A DNA stretch of 64,000 bases from Neoalteromonas arenosi (GCF_030362855.1 NZ_JAUCBP010000011.1:161782-225781), one strand, 5' to 3'; numbered from the stretch's first letter, positions 1 through 10,234 are shown. Notes: generated by a model from the sequence alone, not told the origin. Program-made: numbers and translations.

Positions 1-617
1 TGCTCCTTACCGACGATGAAGATGATCTGCAAGAAAACAGCGTGAAAGCGACGCGTAATGACCAGTTAGGCAGGCGAGATCAAGCCACGCTAGCTTTGCG
101 TTTTCGGCACAGCCCTGATGCAAAATTATCCCATCGTATTGGCGCCGGTCGACGGGATCAGGTGTTTGTCAAAAGTCGCTATCGAGATAGCCACGATTTT
201 AATGCCGAAATGGGTATCTTTTACGACGCCGAAATTTATTATTACAGCCGTGATCAACTCGGCGGTGAATTAGGCCTGAGTTACCAACACCTTCTATCGG
301 AGCACTCGTTGGCTCGATTAAACAACCGCTATTACTATCGCGATAATACTAACGATTGGCGCTGGCGACATGAAGCCCAGTATTTGAGCCAAGTTAGCGA
401 CACCAGTGCTTACATCTATACCCTCTTTGTTGAAGGTTTATCACGCCCCAACATGCATACCGAACAAGTGTTTTTAAGTGCTAGATGGCGCACAAACCCC
501 ACGCGTGAATGGCTGTATTATGAAGTTGAGCCTTTCGTGCTATGGCTTAAGGAGGAAGACTTCAAGCCGTCTTTCGGCGTCGCCCTGCGACTTGAAGTCT
601 TTTACGGTAAGATTTAA
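1..617 (+). CDS. Probable outer-membrane beta-barrel protein, C-terminal part (5' end outside window)
   Basis: The reading frame is open from the left edge, so the gene starts upstream; a GTG at 42 is inside the frame and is not a convincing start. The visible ~204 residues are rich in Tyr, Trp, Phe and Arg and alternate polar and aromatic residues in short stretches (for example AEIYYYSRDQLGGELGLSYQ), as expected of amphipathic beta strands. The C-terminus (LRLEVFYGKI) is strand-like. There is no recognisable catalytic motif. The stop overlaps the convergent ilvH stop by 4 nt. I do not recognise the family; membrane location is inferred from composition only. Confidence 0.45.
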   Translation, partial: LLTDDEDDLQENSVKATRNDQLGRRDQATLALRFRHSPDAKLSHRIGAGRRDQVFVKSRYRDSHDFNAEMGIFYDAEIYYYSRDQLGGELGLSYQHLLSEHSLARLNNRYYYRDNTNDWRWRHEAQYLSQVSDTSAYIYTLFVEGLSRPNMHTEQVFLSARWRTNPTREWLYYEVEPFVLWLKEEDFKPSFGVALRLEVFYGKI

Positions 618-1111
618 GGACGCAAGGCCTTTTCACCGCGCGCTAATCCACAAACCCCTGTACGAGACGACTCAATAATATCGGTGTTTTGTGCCAAGGT
701 TGTAGCAAACGCATCGAGTTTGTCACTGGTTCCGGTAATTTCAATGGTGTAGTTCGACGCGTGCACATCAACGATGCGCGCACGGAAAATATCGACGTTG
801 CGCTTAACTTCGGCACGCGCCAATTCAGTGCGTGTCGCCACTTTGATGAGCATTAATTCGCGCTCAACATGTGAGCCTTCAGTTAAATCGACAACCTTAA
901 GCACATCGATGAGTTTATTCACTTGCTTGGTTATTTGCTCAATGACCTTATCGTCACCGTGAGTGATGATTGTAAGACGCGATAGACTTGGGTCGTCTGT
1001 TGGGGCAACACACAATGAATCAACATTATAACCGCGCTGAGAGAACACCCCCACAATTCGCGAAAGTGCACCCGGCGCGTTTTCCATTAGTACTGATATA
1101 ATCCGCTTCAT
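614..1111 (-). CDS. ilvH: Acetolactate synthase III small (regulatory) subunit
   Basis: The regulatory subunit of acetohydroxyacid synthase activates the large subunit and in the family confers feedback inhibition by valine. The 165-residue length is typical. The N-terminus [20 protein letters not shown] is the hallmark ACT-domain start, followed by GYNVDSLCVAPTDD; a second C-terminal domain follows from about residue 80. It begins 1 nt inside the end of ilvI (TAATG), so the two are co-transcribed and translationally coupled. The 3' end overlaps by 4 nt the convergent gene that runs in from the left edge. Confidence 0.96.
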   Translation of the reverse strand: MKRIISVLMENAPGALSRIVGVFSQRGYNVDSLCVAPTDDPSLSRLTIITHGDDKVIEQITKQVNKLIDVLKVVDLTEGSHVERELMLIKVATRTELARAEVKRNVDIFRARIVDVHASNYTIEITGTSDKLDAFATTLAQNTDIIESSRTGVCGLARGEKALRP

Positions 1112-2829
1112 TATGTACGCTCCGTCTTACTTAAACGCATGTCATCCATTGCGCCCCATTTGATCTGCATTGGATAAACATGTTCATTTTGATCAACAGC
1201 GATATCCATAAATACCAATCGGTCCTTGAGCGCAAAGCACTCGGCCATCGCATCATCTAAATCAGATAATTGGTCGACCTTGATCCCTACATGACCGTAC
1301 GCCTCAGCCAAAGCAACGAAATCGGGCATTGAGTCCATATAACTGTGAGAGTGGCGCCCCTTGTAGATCATATCCTGCCATTGGCGGACCATTCCCAAGG
1401 CGCGGTTGTTAAGCGAAATGATTTTGATGGGTAAGTTGTACTGTAAACAGGTCGATAATTCCTGAATGTTCATTTGAATACTACCATCCCCAGTGATAAC
1501 CACAGACGTAGCTTCAGGATGAGCAAACTGCACCCCCATAGCGGCTGGCAAACCAAAACCCATAGTGCCCAAGCCGCCGCTGTTTATCCATTGACGTGGT
1601 TTTGCAAAGGGATAGTAAAGTGCAGCAAACATCTGGTGTTGACCAACATCCGAGCTAACGAATGCCTCACCATTAGTATGCTTGTATACCGCCTCAACCA
1701 CTTTTTGTGGCTTGATCACATCACTGGCGTCTTGATACTTAAGGCATTGACGCGCGCGCCATTGCTGGATTTGTTCCCACCAGTCAGCGAGTTTATTGGT
1801 TTGGTCAGACAAGTCGTGTTTGTCTAGCTCAGCCAAAAACTGCTCACACACTTTGTTGACTGAACCCACGACAGGAATATGCGCATTGACTGTTTTTGAA
1901 ATCGATGCAGGATCAATATCAACATGAATGATGTTCGCATGCGGACAAAACTTATCGACGTTATTGGTCACACGGTCATCAAATCGAGCCCCTAAGGCAA
2001 TAATGCAATCGGAATTATGCATGGCTTTGTTAGCCTCAAGCGTACCGTGCATACCAAGCATGCCCAGCGACTGCTCGTGAACACCTGAAAAAGCGCCCAG
2101 CCCCATCAAGGTACAAGTAACTGGCGCATTGAGTAATTCGGCCAATTGCGTCACTTGCTCGGCCGCATCGGCATTTATCGCTCCACCGCCAACATACATT
2201 ACCGGACGCTGGGCTTTGACTATCGCCGCGACCGCTTTTTTAATTTGACGACTATGTCCTTTTTCGGTCGGGTTATACGAACGCATCGACACGTCATCAG
2301 GAAAGACATAAGGATGTTCTTCAAGGACGTTAACCAAATCTTTAGGCAAATCTACAACGACTGGTCCAGGTCGACCAGAGTTTGCAATGTAATAAGCTTT
2401 GGCAATTGCCATAGGAATATCTTCGGTGCGCTTGACCAAAAAGCTGTGCTTAACCACAGGGCGTGAACAGCCCACCATGTCAGTCTCTTGGAATGCGTCT
2501 TCACCAATGTGCATCGATGGCACCTGACCTGACAATACAACCATTGGAATGCTGTCCATGTAGGCTGTCGCGATACCGGTCAGCGTATTTGTTGCGCCGG
2601 GACCAGATGTTACTAAGACAGTGCCCGTTTTGCCGGTTGAGCGAGCATAACCATCAGCCATATGTGCAGCAGCTTGTTCATGACGGACGAGGACATGCTT
2701 GACATGATCTTGCGCGAATAGCGCATCATAAATGTCGAGTACGGCACCTCCAGGGTAGCCGAAAACATGGGTAACTCCTACATCTTTAAGCGCCTCAACC
2801 ACCATGGCTGCGCCTGACATCATTTTCAC
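1111..2829 (-). CDS. ilvI: Acetolactate synthase III large (catalytic) subunit
   Basis: ThDP- and FAD-dependent acetohydroxyacid synthase, the first common step of valine, leucine and isoleucine synthesis in the cytoplasm. At 572 residues it has normal length. The N-terminal ThDP-fold domain carries [14 protein letters not shown] and the catalytic-Glu region [16 protein letters not shown]. The central FAD-binding domain includes [10 protein letters not shown]. The C-terminal domain holds the ThDP/Mg motif [14 protein letters not shown] plus NN. It is first in the ilvIH operon. The upstream 235 nt contain three consecutive inverted repeats (described separately), but I see no leader peptide with branched-chain residues. 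Confidence 0.97.
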   Translation of the reverse strand: MKMMSGAAMVVEALKDVGVTHVFGYPGGAVLDIYDALFAQDHVKHVLVRHEQAAAHMADGYARSTGKTGTVLVTSGPGATNTLTGIATAYMDSIPMVVLSGQVPSMHIGEDAFQETDMVGCSRPVVKHSFLVKRTEDIPMAIAKAYYIANSGRPGPVVVDLPKDLVNVLEEHPYVFPDDVSMRSYNPTEKGHSRQIKKAVAAIVKAQRPVMYVGGGAINADAAEQVTQLAELLNAPVTCTLMGLGAFSGVHEQSLGMLGMHGTLEANKAMHNSDCIIALGARFDDRVTNNVDKFCPHANIIHVDIDPASISKTVNAHIPVVGSVNKVCEQFLAELDKHDLSDQTNKLADWWEQIQQWRARQCLKYQDASDVIKPQKVVEAVYKHTNGEAFVSSDVGQHQMFAALYYPFAKPRQWINSGGLGTMGFGLPAAMGVQFAHPEATSVVITGDGSIQMNIQELSTCLQYNLPIKIISLNNRALGMVRQWQDMIYKGRHSHSYMDSMPDFVALAEAYGHVGIKVDQLSDLDDAMAECFALKDRLVFMDIAVDQNEHVYPMQIKWGAMDDMRLSKTERT

Positions 2830-2952
2830 AGTTATTACTCCTACGATTGTTCATAACACACTGCGTTTTGGGTCTTTTGACCTAGCGTGTTTCAAGGACT
2901 ATACCGACAGCATCGGAGCAATAAAACCGATATTTAGATAAAAGTGAGACAC

Positions 2953-3015
2953 ATATCCCAATATAGGGATATTTTAGGATGAGCATCCTAATAATGCCGA
3001 GCAAACCTCGGCATT
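2953..3015. repeat. Three consecutive inverted repeats upstream of ilvI
   Basis: Three small dyads follow each other between ilvI and maoP. They are 2953-2959/2966-2972 (atatccc...gggatat), 2975-2981/2984-2990 (taggatg...catccta), and 2993-3001/3007-3015 (aatgccgag...ctcggcatt). The third is the strongest and lies 50 nt past the maoP stop, so it could be the maoP terminator, but it lacks a clean T-run on the minus strand. The first two could be operator sites for ilvIH. Function is inferred. Confidence 0.5.
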
Positions 3016-3064
3016 TTGGGATGAATTTACATATTATTTACAATTAAACGAAATTTTCATCCGC

Positions 3065-3442
3065 TTAAACATCATCAGTAATAATGTCGGAATCTTCGAT
3101 GTCGGTCACGCTATCGTCATCGTCATCATTGCTAGACACTTTACTTGAACCGTAAATACTGCCGGTTTTAGGCCGGTTGATCCGACGTTGGTATCTGACC
3201 CATGCCTTCTCAATCGCCGTCTTAGGCTCTTGCTGACCGTACGCCGCTTTTAAAAATTCGTGATCTTCATCCGTTTCCGGTTCAATCTTGCCATCGACTA
3301 AAGCCGCCATTAAGCACCCATACTGGGAAAGAGCTTTACTTTCGTTGATAGAAAAATCACCGGAGCGAGAAAATCCGTAAGGGTAGTTCTTGGGGTCGCT
3401 GAACATGCGCTTTAGCAAATCAAGTCGAGTTGTATTCGCCAT
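3065..3442 (-). CDS. maoP: MaoP / DUF413 family protein (macrodomain Ori organisation)
   Basis: The core, with YPYGFSRSGDFSINESKALSQYG, then KIEPETDEDHEFL and EKAWVRYQRRINRPK, matches the DUF413 family (E. coli YifE/MaoP), which in E. coli is needed with the maoS site for organisation of the Ori macrodomain. I place the start at ATG 3442 (MANTTRLD), giving 125 residues and an AGGATGG sequence just upstream; a longer frame to 3520 would add an unconserved segment. The C-terminus is a highly acidic, Asp-rich tail (SSNDDDDDSVTDIEDSDI). E. coli MaoP is also encoded close to an ilv locus. The role here is by family. Confidence 0.82.
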   Translation of the reverse strand: MANTTRLDLLKRMFSDPKNYPYGFSRSGDFSINESKALSQYGCLMAALVDGKIEPETDEDHEFLKAAYGQQEPKTAIEKAWVRYQRRINRPKTGSIYGSSKVSSNDDDDDSVTDIEDSDIITDDV

Positions 3443-3559
3443 AACAATTACCATCCTAAAAAAAGAGTGAAGGACTATGTCATCAGCTTGTGTTTTAGGG
3501 CTAAAATCGCGCGCTGTCAAACAACTTTTTGATGAATTTTGTGTGACAGCGCTAAGCTA

Positions 3560-4057
3560 TTATTTTTTCTGATTTTTTGGTATCCACGCCCAAATCATTT
3601 CACAAACAACCGGCTCTATATTAGCAGCATCAGTGACGGTTACTTTGACTGTCACCTCGCCTTTCTCATCACGCTGTAACATCGCTAGTTGTTCATCAGA
3701 TAATTCTGCGACCGCTTGCATGTCACCAGAGGCACGCTTCACATACTTTAGATTCATACTTTTCATCAGCGGTAACTTGTCGCCTGGCAAGTTAACGCCC
3801 ACGATAAATCCCGTTGCAGATTCAGCTAACAGCGCCATCCCTGCAGCATGAACACTACCAATGTGGTTTTGGACTTTTTTGCGATTTTTTTGCCGAAATA
3901 CCACTGACTTGAGATCCGTCTTGAGAATTTCGAGACCGACCGTGCCCACTAATTTCACTTTACTGCGAAATAACCATGTAAGTAGACGACGGCTCAACCA
4001 ACTTGGGTACCGATTGACCTTGATAACAAATTGACGAAGGGGGTTGGAACTAGACAT
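3560..4057 (-). CDS. DUF4442 (hotdog-fold, thioesterase-like) protein
   Basis: A 165-residue protein resembling the DUF4442 branch of hotdog-fold thioesterase-like proteins. The segment NHIGSVHAAGMALLAESATG corresponds to the conserved helix region of PaaI-type thioesterases (N-x-x-x-S-x-H-A-x-A), and VTVTDAANIEPVVCEMIWAWIP gives the C-terminal beta strands. The basic N-terminus (RQFVIKVNRYPSWLSRRLLTW) is typical of DUF4442. Substrate is unknown. It stands alone on the minus strand upstream of maoP, with 117 nt between them. Confidence 0.75.
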   Translation of the reverse strand: MSSSNPLRQFVIKVNRYPSWLSRRLLTWLFRSKVKLVGTVGLEILKTDLKSVVFRQKNRKKVQNHIGSVHAAGMALLAESATGFIVGVNLPGDKLPLMKSMNLKYVKRASGDMQAVAELSDEQLAMLQRDEKGEVTVKVTVTDAANIEPVVCEMIWAWIPKNQKK

Positions 4058-4218
4058 AAATACGACCTCTGGTTTGACCAGTTGACGCTAACTAAAAGTC
4101 AGAAAGAATGCAACAACTCTTCGCGGGGCATGAAAATACCATTATGATAGTTTCGTACGCAGCCTAAGCACTCAAGATTCTGAAGTGTGTATCAATAAGT
4201 CAATTGGAGGAGGAGTAA

Positions 4219-4968
4219 ATGCAAAGAGCATGGCATAAAGCAGGTCTGGTAGTGAGTATTGGCTTACTCTGTGTACAAGCAAATGCAGATGAAGCCATAT
4301 TTGCAAAGACCGCTCCGACTATCGATGGCAGTGGCACTGACACTGTATGGCAAAATGCCTCTTGGTATCCTATCGATTTCCCTATCATTGGTGATTTACC
4401 AGCGAAGAGCGATTTTTCCGGTCGCTACAAACTGGCTTGGGATGAGAATGCCTTATATCTACTCGCTGAAATTCAAGACGATGTGCTGTTTGACCAAAAC
4501 CCAGATCCTAAAATCGCCTATTGGGATGACGACTGTCTGGAAATTTTTATCGATGCCGATGCGTCAGGTGGTATCCATCTGAATGATTACAATGCATTTG
4601 CCTATCATGTGGGATTAGATAATCAGGTCTCTGATATCGGCCCTGATGAACAAGGAGGCGGAACACCAATAGTGTTAAATGATCATATCGACAGTCAGTG
4701 GCTTCGTGCTGCATCAGCGCCATTCATGATCACGTGGGAGCTCAAGATCAACATCTACGCCGATGACTTTCATCACAAGCGCCCAACCCAACCCATAGCA
4801 CTAAGTGCTAACAAAGAGATGGGCTTTATGCTGGCCTACTGTGATAATGATGGCAGTAAACATCGGGAGAACTTTATCGGCTCACACCCTATTGAAGCTG
4901 TCGAAGGCGATAAAAATCGAGGTTATATCGATGCGTCTGTTTTCGACCGATTAAAACTCATACCTTAG
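4219..4968 (+). CDS. Secreted protein with CBM9-like carbohydrate-binding domain
   Basis: A 249-residue protein with a signal peptide (cleavage likely after QANA, residue ~24) and a single beta-sandwich domain of the CBM9-like type. It begins with the usual APTIDGSGTDTVWQNA...W and carries LAWDENALYLLAEIQDD and YWDDDCLEIFIDADASGG, the strand and acidic motifs of sugar- or metal-binding CBM9 modules in periplasmic proteins. No attached catalytic domain is present, so it may be a stand-alone binding protein. The ATG follows a very strong ribosome binding site (GGAGGAGGAG). It is monocistronic. Ligand unknown. Confidence 0.8.
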   Translation: MQRAWHKAGLVVSIGLLCVQANADEAIFAKTAPTIDGSGTDTVWQNASWYPIDFPIIGDLPAKSDFSGRYKLAWDENALYLLAEIQDDVLFDQNPDPKIAYWDDDCLEIFIDADASGGIHLNDYNAFAYHVGLDNQVSDIGPDEQGGGTPIVLNDHIDSQWLRAASAPFMITWELKINIYADDFHHKRPTQPIALSANKEMGFMLAYCDNDGSKHRENFIGSHPIEAVEGDKNRGYIDASVFDRLKLIP

Positions 4969-5075
4969 AAAGGCAAGCTAGCCTATTCGAGCAGAGCACT
5001 ACCCGGCTTCCGGTCGCGGCCCACAGGGTCGCTAGCAACAAAATTGATTAATTTGAAATTCTAGAGATAGAAATT

Positions 5076-5151
<76 letters not shown>

Positions 5152-5277
5152 TTAAAGAGGTGTCTTCTTTCGAAGAGGTGCGCATTTTACAAAAATATTG
5201 CTGCAACGCAACCGAATTTTGCAAAAAAAATCATCTTCGGCAAAATTTTTAGTTTGAATGGACAAATTGCAAGCAAA

Positions 5278-5817
5278 TTAGATTGAAAAAACGTGCTCTC
5301 GATAATACTGCAGCTCAGCAATTGACTCGCGAATGTCATCTAATGCCAAGTGCACATTTTTTTTCTTGAAGCCATCTAGCACTTCAGGTTTCCAGCGCGC
5401 GACAAGCTCTTTGATTGAACTGACATCGACGCTGCGATAATGAAAATAATCCTCGAGCTCTGGCATGTACTTAACCATAAAACGGCGGTCTTGACCGATC
5501 GTATTGCCACACAAAGGTGATTTCCCCTTGCCCACATATTGCTGCAGAAAAGCAATGGTTTGCTGTGCTGCTGCGGCCTCGTCTACAGTGCTCGCGCGAC
5601 AGCGCTCAGTGAGTCCAGTCTTACCGTGCGTATCGATACACCAAGGGTCCATATTATCCAATACACTGTCAGGTTGATGCACCGCAATTACCGGTCCCTC
5701 AGCAATAATGTTTAGCTGTGGATCAGTAACAATAGTGGCAATCTCCAACACAACACATGTGTCCGGATCTAGGCCGGTCATTTCCATATCTATCCAAACT
5801 AAGTTTTGATCATTCAT
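5278..5817 (-). CDS. orn: Oligoribonuclease
   Basis: 3'-5' exoribonuclease of the DEDDh superfamily that degrades 2-5 nt RNAs and pGpG at the end of RNA and c-di-GMP turnover. The first Asp-Glu ligands are in [15 protein letters not shown], the second motif in [17 protein letters not shown], and the third region around [21 protein letters not shown] start at ATG 5817 (MNDQNLVW), giving 179 residues, the usual family length. The frame could extend a few codons to in-frame GTGs nearer an AAGGG. It diverges from rsgA (105 nt between starts). Confidence 0.96.
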   Translation of the reverse strand: MNDQNLVWIDMEMTGLDPDTCVVLEIATIVTDPQLNIIAEGPVIAVHQPDSVLDNMDPWCIDTHGKTGLTERCRASTVDEAAAAQQTIAFLQQYVGKGKSPLCGNTIGQDRRFMVKYMPELEDYFHYRSVDVSSIKELVARWKPEVLDGFKKKNVHLALDDIRESIAELQYYREHVFSI

Positions 5818-5922
5818 ATGCACCGTCACCCTTACAGTAATACTGCCACCTAAAAATAGCGTGGTATCTAATCGCTGCAAACGTTAACATGTAAGGGCTA
5901 ATCAGCCAACGAATATTGACGA

Positions 5923-6969
5923 GTGAAGAAGAAGCGCCACCTTACCCAACAGCAAAAACGTCGGATCAAAGCCAATCGCCAACGACGTATAGACCAGCGC
6001 AACGACTCACAAGAAGTTGCTGCCACAGACTCGCAGAATTGGCTTGCAGGTACGGTTACTGGTCGTTTCGGACAGCATGCAGATGTAGAGATTGAGCGCG
6101 AGCAAACGCTGCGCTGCCATATTCGTCGTTCAATCGACTCGATAGTCTGCGGTGACCGCGTCGAGATCAGTACAGAGCAAGACAGTTCTGGTGGTATGGA
6201 AGGTGTGATTGAACTGGTGCATGACCGGCAGTCACTTTTGTCACGTCCTGATTTTTACGATGGTATCAAACCCATCGCAGCAAACATTGACCAAATTATC
6301 GTCGTCAGCTCAATTCGGCCCGACCTTTCAACCCATATTATCGACCGCTATTTAGTTGCCTGTGAAGAAACGGGAATACCAGCGGTAATTGTCATCAATA
6401 AGATTGATTTGTTAACCGATGAAGAGCGTCAAACAGTTGAGACTGAACTTCAGGTTTACCGCGATTTAGGCTATCCCGTGGTTTATACCAGCTGTAAAAC
6501 CGAAACTGGCATGCTGCCACTTCAAGCTGTACTCAATAACAAAGTGAGTGTGTTTGTCGGTCAAAGTGGGGTCGGCAAGTCCAGTATTATCAATGTACTG
6601 CTACCCGACGCTGATGAGCTTACGGGTGCCATTTCAGATACATCTGGCCTTGGGCAACACACAACCACCACAGCCAAGCTGCTGCATTTCCCATCGGGGG
6701 GTGATTTGATTGATTCTCCCGGTGTTCGTGAGTTTGGCCTGTGGCATATTCCTGTCGAACAGATCACCCGGGGCTTTGTTGAATTTCGCGATTACCTTGG
6801 CGGTTGTAAATTTCGCGACTGCAAACACCTGAACGACCCCGGTTGTATTATTCGTCAAGCGGTTGAAGACGGTAAGATAACGCAAGCCAGATTTGACAGC
6901 TATCATCGCATTATCGCCAGCCTCGATGAAAATCGTCCCAGCCACGCCGAAACTGCCCCGAAATCTTGA
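5923..6969 (+). CDS. rsgA: Small ribosomal subunit biogenesis GTPase RsgA
   Basis: Circularly permuted GTPase acting late in 30S maturation. The basic N-terminal tail (MKKKRHLTQQQKRRIKANRQ) precedes an OB-fold, then the G motifs appear in permuted order: NKIDLL (G4), SCKTETG (G5), GQSGVGKSSIIN (G1) and DSPGVREFGL (G3). The C-terminal zinc motif GGCKFRDCKHLNDPGC is complete. Length 348 is typical. The start is a GTG with only a weak upstream purine stretch. It faces orn across a short divergent promoter region, the common arrangement in this class. Confidence 0.97.
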   Translation: MKKKRHLTQQQKRRIKANRQRRIDQRNDSQEVAATDSQNWLAGTVTGRFGQHADVEIEREQTLRCHIRRSIDSIVCGDRVEISTEQDSSGGMEGVIELVHDRQSLLSRPDFYDGIKPIAANIDQIIVVSSIRPDLSTHIIDRYLVACEETGIPAVIVINKIDLLTDEERQTVETELQVYRDLGYPVVYTSCKTETGMLPLQAVLNNKVSVFVGQSGVGKSSIINVLLPDADELTGAISDTSGLGQHTTTTAKLLHFPSGGDLIDSPGVREFGLWHIPVEQITRGFVEFRDYLGGCKFRDCKHLNDPGCIIRQAVEDGKITQARFDSYHRIIASLDENRPSHAETAPKS

Positions 6970-7027
6970 TCGAAGTCATCGATTAGCTCTTATAAATGCC
7001 TATTAGTCGTTTCAAAGGCATACTTTT

Positions 7028-7657
7028 ATGGGCCTTAAAGCCAGTTTTTATGACGCGCTCTTAACCACACGAATGGTCGTGCGGAGCGCACAAGTTATAG
7101 TGCTTTTAGGCGTCAGCGGAATCACCATGGCAAAAACAGCAGTCATCACCTTTACCGACCCAACCGAGTTAGATAATTGGGTTATCATCAATGATACCGT
7201 TATGGGAGGGCGCTCAGTAGCGCATATCGAACCAACACCAACGGGTACGCGCTTCAGCGGTTTGTTATCGCTCGAAAACAACGGTGGATTTGCCTCTATA
7301 CGTCGTATCCCCGAACCGCTTGGGTTAAGTAGTAACAAAGCTATCGAGCTTACCGTCCAAGGTGATGGACGCACCTACCAGTTTCGACTGCGTACCAATC
7401 GGCAACTCGATGGAGTGGCTTACGTAGCAACCTTTGCCACGCCTCCCGAAGCCACCACTGTTGTGCAGTTCACAACGAAAGACTTCACACCGCAGTGGCG
7501 TGGTCGCATCGTGACCAATGCAGCGCCATTAGCATTTGAGGATGTTCAGCAACTGGGTTTTATGCTGGCGGATAAAACCCCAGGGCATTTTGCCTTGAAC
7601 ATAATGTCTATTGCCCAAACAAACACAGTCGATATAGCCAACAAGACTGACTCATAA
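7028..7657 (+). CDS. CIA30-family protein
   Basis: The segment [20 protein letters not shown] followed by GGRS is the signature start of the CIA30 (complex I intermediate-associated protein 30) beta-sandwich domain, continuing with [12 protein letters not shown] and ending with GFMLADK. The bacterial members' function is unclear. A hydrophobic N-terminal stretch ([13 protein letters not shown]) could be a signal anchor or signal peptide. ATG 7028 is favoured because AAAGG lies 9 nt upstream; ATG 7073 would start just before the hydrophobic segment but lacks an SD. It sits between rsgA and psd on the same strand. Confidence 0.8.
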   Translation: MGLKASFYDALLTTRMVVRSAQVIVLLGVSGITMAKTAVITFTDPTELDNWVIINDTVMGGRSVAHIEPTPTGTRFSGLLSLENNGGFASIRRIPEPLGLSSNKAIELTVQGDGRTYQFRLRTNRQLDGVAYVATFATPPEATTVVQFTTKDFTPQWRGRIVTNAAPLAFEDVQQLGFMLADKTPGHFALNIMSIAQTNTVDIANKTDS

Positions 7658-7725
7658 CACTTAAGTTCACGTGCGAAGAGCAAAATGGTGTACAATTCGC
7701 GCGTTATTGTTTTGGAGTTTCTTTT

Positions 7726-8616
7726 GTGATCAATTGGCTTAAAGTGAATTTACAGTATGTCTTGCCCAAGCATTTAATCTCGCGCTTGGTTGGCGGCTTA
7801 GCTGCAGCGCAGGCAGGCTCATTAACAACAGGTCTGATTAAGCTGTTTATCAAACAGTTCAATGTGGATATGAGCGAGGCTGCAAATCCGGATCCAGAGA
7901 GCTACAAGACCTTTAATGACTTCTTCACCCGTGAGTTAAAGTCAGGTGCTCGCCCAATAGTGGCTGATGAAAACGTGTTAGTGCACGCAGTAGACGGAGC
8001 CGTTAGTCAATGCGGCCCAATCAAAGACGATGCCATTTTTCAAGCCAAGGGCCATGAATACAGTTTGACCGCGTTACTTGGTGGTGACCCTTCAATTGCA
8101 CAACCATTCAAGAACGGTGACTTTGCTACGATTTATTTATCACCGCGCGATTACCACCGCATTCACATGCCAATCGATGGTGTGCTTACCGATATGGTCT
8201 ACGTGCCCGGCGATTTGTTTTCAGTCAATCCGCTAACAGCTGAAAATGTGCCCGGCTTGTTTGCGCGTAATGAGCGCGTTGTCGCTATTTTCGATACTGA
8301 CGTTGGCAAGATGGCCATTGTATTGGTTGGCGCCACCATCGTTGCAAGTATTGCGACTGTCTGGGCGGGAACCGTTACGCCACCAGCTGGACCGAACGTA
8401 GTGCATTGGCAGTATGACACAACCGGTGAAAATGCGGTTACGCTGCAAAAAGGAATGGAGATGGGTTTATTTAAACTCGGCTCTACCATCGTGGCCTGTT
8501 TTGAACCTAATCGGGTTGCGCTTGAAAGTATGCAGCCTGGTGACGTCACGCGTTTGGGCACGCCATTCGCCTCAGTTTTAGAACAGCAAGCATCGACCAC
8601 TGACGCTGAGGCCTAA
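7726..8616 (+). CDS. psd: Phosphatidylserine decarboxylase proenzyme
   Basis: Makes phosphatidylethanolamine at the inner membrane. At 296 residues, typical of the proteobacterial type. The autocatalytic self-cleavage motif LGST is present near residue 251 ([10 protein letters not shown]), where the Ser becomes the pyruvoyl prosthetic group. Other family markers are [18 protein letters not shown] and [16 protein letters not shown]. The start is GTG 7726, with TTTGGAG 8 nt upstream. It follows rsgA in the common psd-rsgA-orn neighbourhood, here separated by the CIA30 gene. Confidence 0.97.
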   Translation: MINWLKVNLQYVLPKHLISRLVGGLAAAQAGSLTTGLIKLFIKQFNVDMSEAANPDPESYKTFNDFFTRELKSGARPIVADENVLVHAVDGAVSQCGPIKDDAIFQAKGHEYSLTALLGGDPSIAQPFKNGDFATIYLSPRDYHRIHMPIDGVLTDMVYVPGDLFSVNPLTAENVPGLFARNERVVAIFDTDVGKMAIVLVGATIVASIATVWAGTVTPPAGPNVVHWQYDTTGENAVTLQKGMEMGLFKLGSTIVACFEPNRVALESMQPGDVTRLGTPFASVLEQQASTTDAEA

Positions 8617-8624
8617 GCGCACTT

Positions 8625-9500
8625 ATGGATCCGGTTAAACGCAGCTTAATATCGCTGCACTTAACGGTTATCTTGCTCAGCGCCGCCTCGTTGTTCTCCA
8701 ATATAATACCGCTCAATGCTATCGACATTACCTTCGGTCGCTCTTTGTTCGCCTGTATTTTATTGTTCGTATTTATTGGCCTGACGCAATCCAGCCTAAA
8801 ACTGCAATCACGCCGTTGTTACTTCATCGCAATTGGCTTGGGTGCCTTGATGGCCGCTCACTGGACCAGTTATTTTGCCGCGATGCAATACGCGGGAGTG
8901 TCAGTAGGGATGATCGCTTTATTTACCTTTCCGGTGATCACCGTGTTAATCGAGCCTTTTTTCGAGCGCTTTTCCCTCGCTTGGCAAGATGTGGTCAGTG
9001 CTCTGGTCGTGTTGTTTGGCATCTATTTAATTGTGCCTGACACTAGTGTTGAGAATGACGTGACCTTAGGTGTGCTCATTGGTGTCGCGTCAGCAATCTT
9101 ATACGCAATAAGAAACATTCTGCATCGCAAACATTTCGCCCATTACGGTGGCGCAAAGGCCATGGCATACCAAATATTAGTGGTATGTGTATGCTTACTG
9201 CTGTTTGTTTCGCCGGAATTTTTTGCATCAACCCATACCATGTGGCTACAAATGATAGTGCTCGGCACCTTGTTTACCGCTGTACCTCATGCTTTGGTGG
9301 CGACGAGTTTACAGTATCTTCGCGCTAAGACGTTTTCGTTAATTGCTTGTATGCAGCCCTTGTACGGCGTAATACTGGCTATTATTGTATTGAACGAAAA
9401 TCCTACATGGACAACGTTGTTTGGTGGCCTTTTGGTTATTTCTGCATCTGTGTACGAAACGATTAATGCACATCAACGTCAGCCAGCAGTAGAAAGTTAA
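8625..9500 (+). CDS. EamA/DMT-superfamily permease
   Basis: A 291-residue inner-membrane protein with about ten hydrophobic segments in two repeated halves, as in the 10-TMS drug/metabolite transporter family. The first EamA half includes ARSLFACILLFVFIGL-type helices and GALMAAHWTSYFAAMQYAGV; the second half ends with PLYGVILAIIVLNENPTWTTLFGGLLVI, the conserved P-x-x-x-x-x-x-x-x-L-x-E feature. Only 8 nt separate it from psd, so it is probably in the same transcript. Substrate cannot be deduced. Confidence 0.85.
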   Translation: MDPVKRSLISLHLTVILLSAASLFSNIIPLNAIDITFGRSLFACILLFVFIGLTQSSLKLQSRRCYFIAIGLGALMAAHWTSYFAAMQYAGVSVGMIALFTFPVITVLIEPFFERFSLAWQDVVSALVVLFGIYLIVPDTSVENDVTLGVLIGVASAILYAIRNILHRKHFAHYGGAKAMAYQILVVCVCLLLFVSPEFFASTHTMWLQMIVLGTLFTAVPHALVATSLQYLRAKTFSLIACMQPLYGVILAIIVLNENPTWTTLFGGLLVISASVYETINAHQRQPAVES

Positions 9501-9520
9501 GTACAATTTAGGAGCGCGTA

Positions 9521-10234
9521 ATGCAAGTGTTTGCCCATCGGGGAGTCAGTGGTGAAGCCCCCGAAAATACCTTAGCTGCGATTCAGCTGGCACTTAAATT
9601 ACCTATATGCGGTGTTGAAGTTGACGTTTTCGCCTGTGAAGATGAATACATACTTATTCACGACCGCTGGTTAACCCGCACCGCTGGCCTGGCAAAACGA
9701 CTAGACCAAATGTCATTGGCTGAATTGTTAGATACTCCGGTCGGTGAGCACAACAGCGAAACCCAATATATTCCCACTTTGGCGCAAGTACTCACGCTTG
9801 ACTGGCGCAATCACTTACTGAATCTTGAACTTAAATCCATACCGAATATGCGCCATTTCTGTGATTATCTGGTTCAACATTGCAAAGCGGCAAACATTGC
9901 GCCTACACAGCTTTTGATCTCTTCATTTCATCACGGTTATCTCGATGAAATTCATCAGATTGCAGCACATTACACGCGAGGCTGGTTAACCGCCTCATAT
10001 CTGCTTAATCGAGCAGAGCAGGCAGCAAGAATGGGATGCCAGTGGTTTAACATCGATGCTGATGTGGTAGACCTGGCGATTGTCAGCGATGCGCATAAAC
10101 GTGGACTCAAAGTGGCGGTATACACTGTTGACGAGTCAGCAGACCTTATTTGGTTGCAGCAAATCGGCGTAGACGCCGTGTTTTGTAATCACCCTGGAAA
10201 AGCGCAAGCGTATCTTGACAAACGCAAGGCTTAA
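9521..10234 (+). CDS. Glycerophosphodiester phosphodiesterase
   Basis: GDPD-family enzyme hydrolysing glycerophosphodiesters to sn-glycerol 3-phosphate and an alcohol. The N-terminal catalytic set is HRGVSGEAPENTLAA (His, Arg, Glu), GVEVDVF (Glu, Asp) and LIHDRWLTRT (second His). At 237 residues without a signal peptide it is cytoplasmic and UgpQ-like. An AGGAG ribosome binding site precedes the ATG. Being 20 nt after the EamA gene and downstream of psd suggests a small phospholipid-linked operon. Its stop overlaps the convergent yibQ-like gene by 4 nt. Confidence 0.93.
   Translation: MQVFAHRGVSGEAPENTLAAIQLALKLPICGVEVDVFACEDEYILIHDRWLTRTAGLAKRLDQMSLAELLDTPVGEHNSETQYIPTLAQVLTLDWRNHLLNLELKSIPNMRHFCDYLVQHCKAANIAPTQLLISSFHHGYLDEIHQIAAHYTRGWLTASYLLNRAEQAARMGCQWFNIDADVVDLAIVSDAHKRGLKVAVYTVDESADLIWLQQIGVDAVFCNHPGKAQAYLDKRKA

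Noticed and set aside
6996..7021. ATGCCT...AGGCAT dyad after rsgA as a terminator
   Set aside because: Only 6 bp with a 14-nt loop and no good T-run; too weak.
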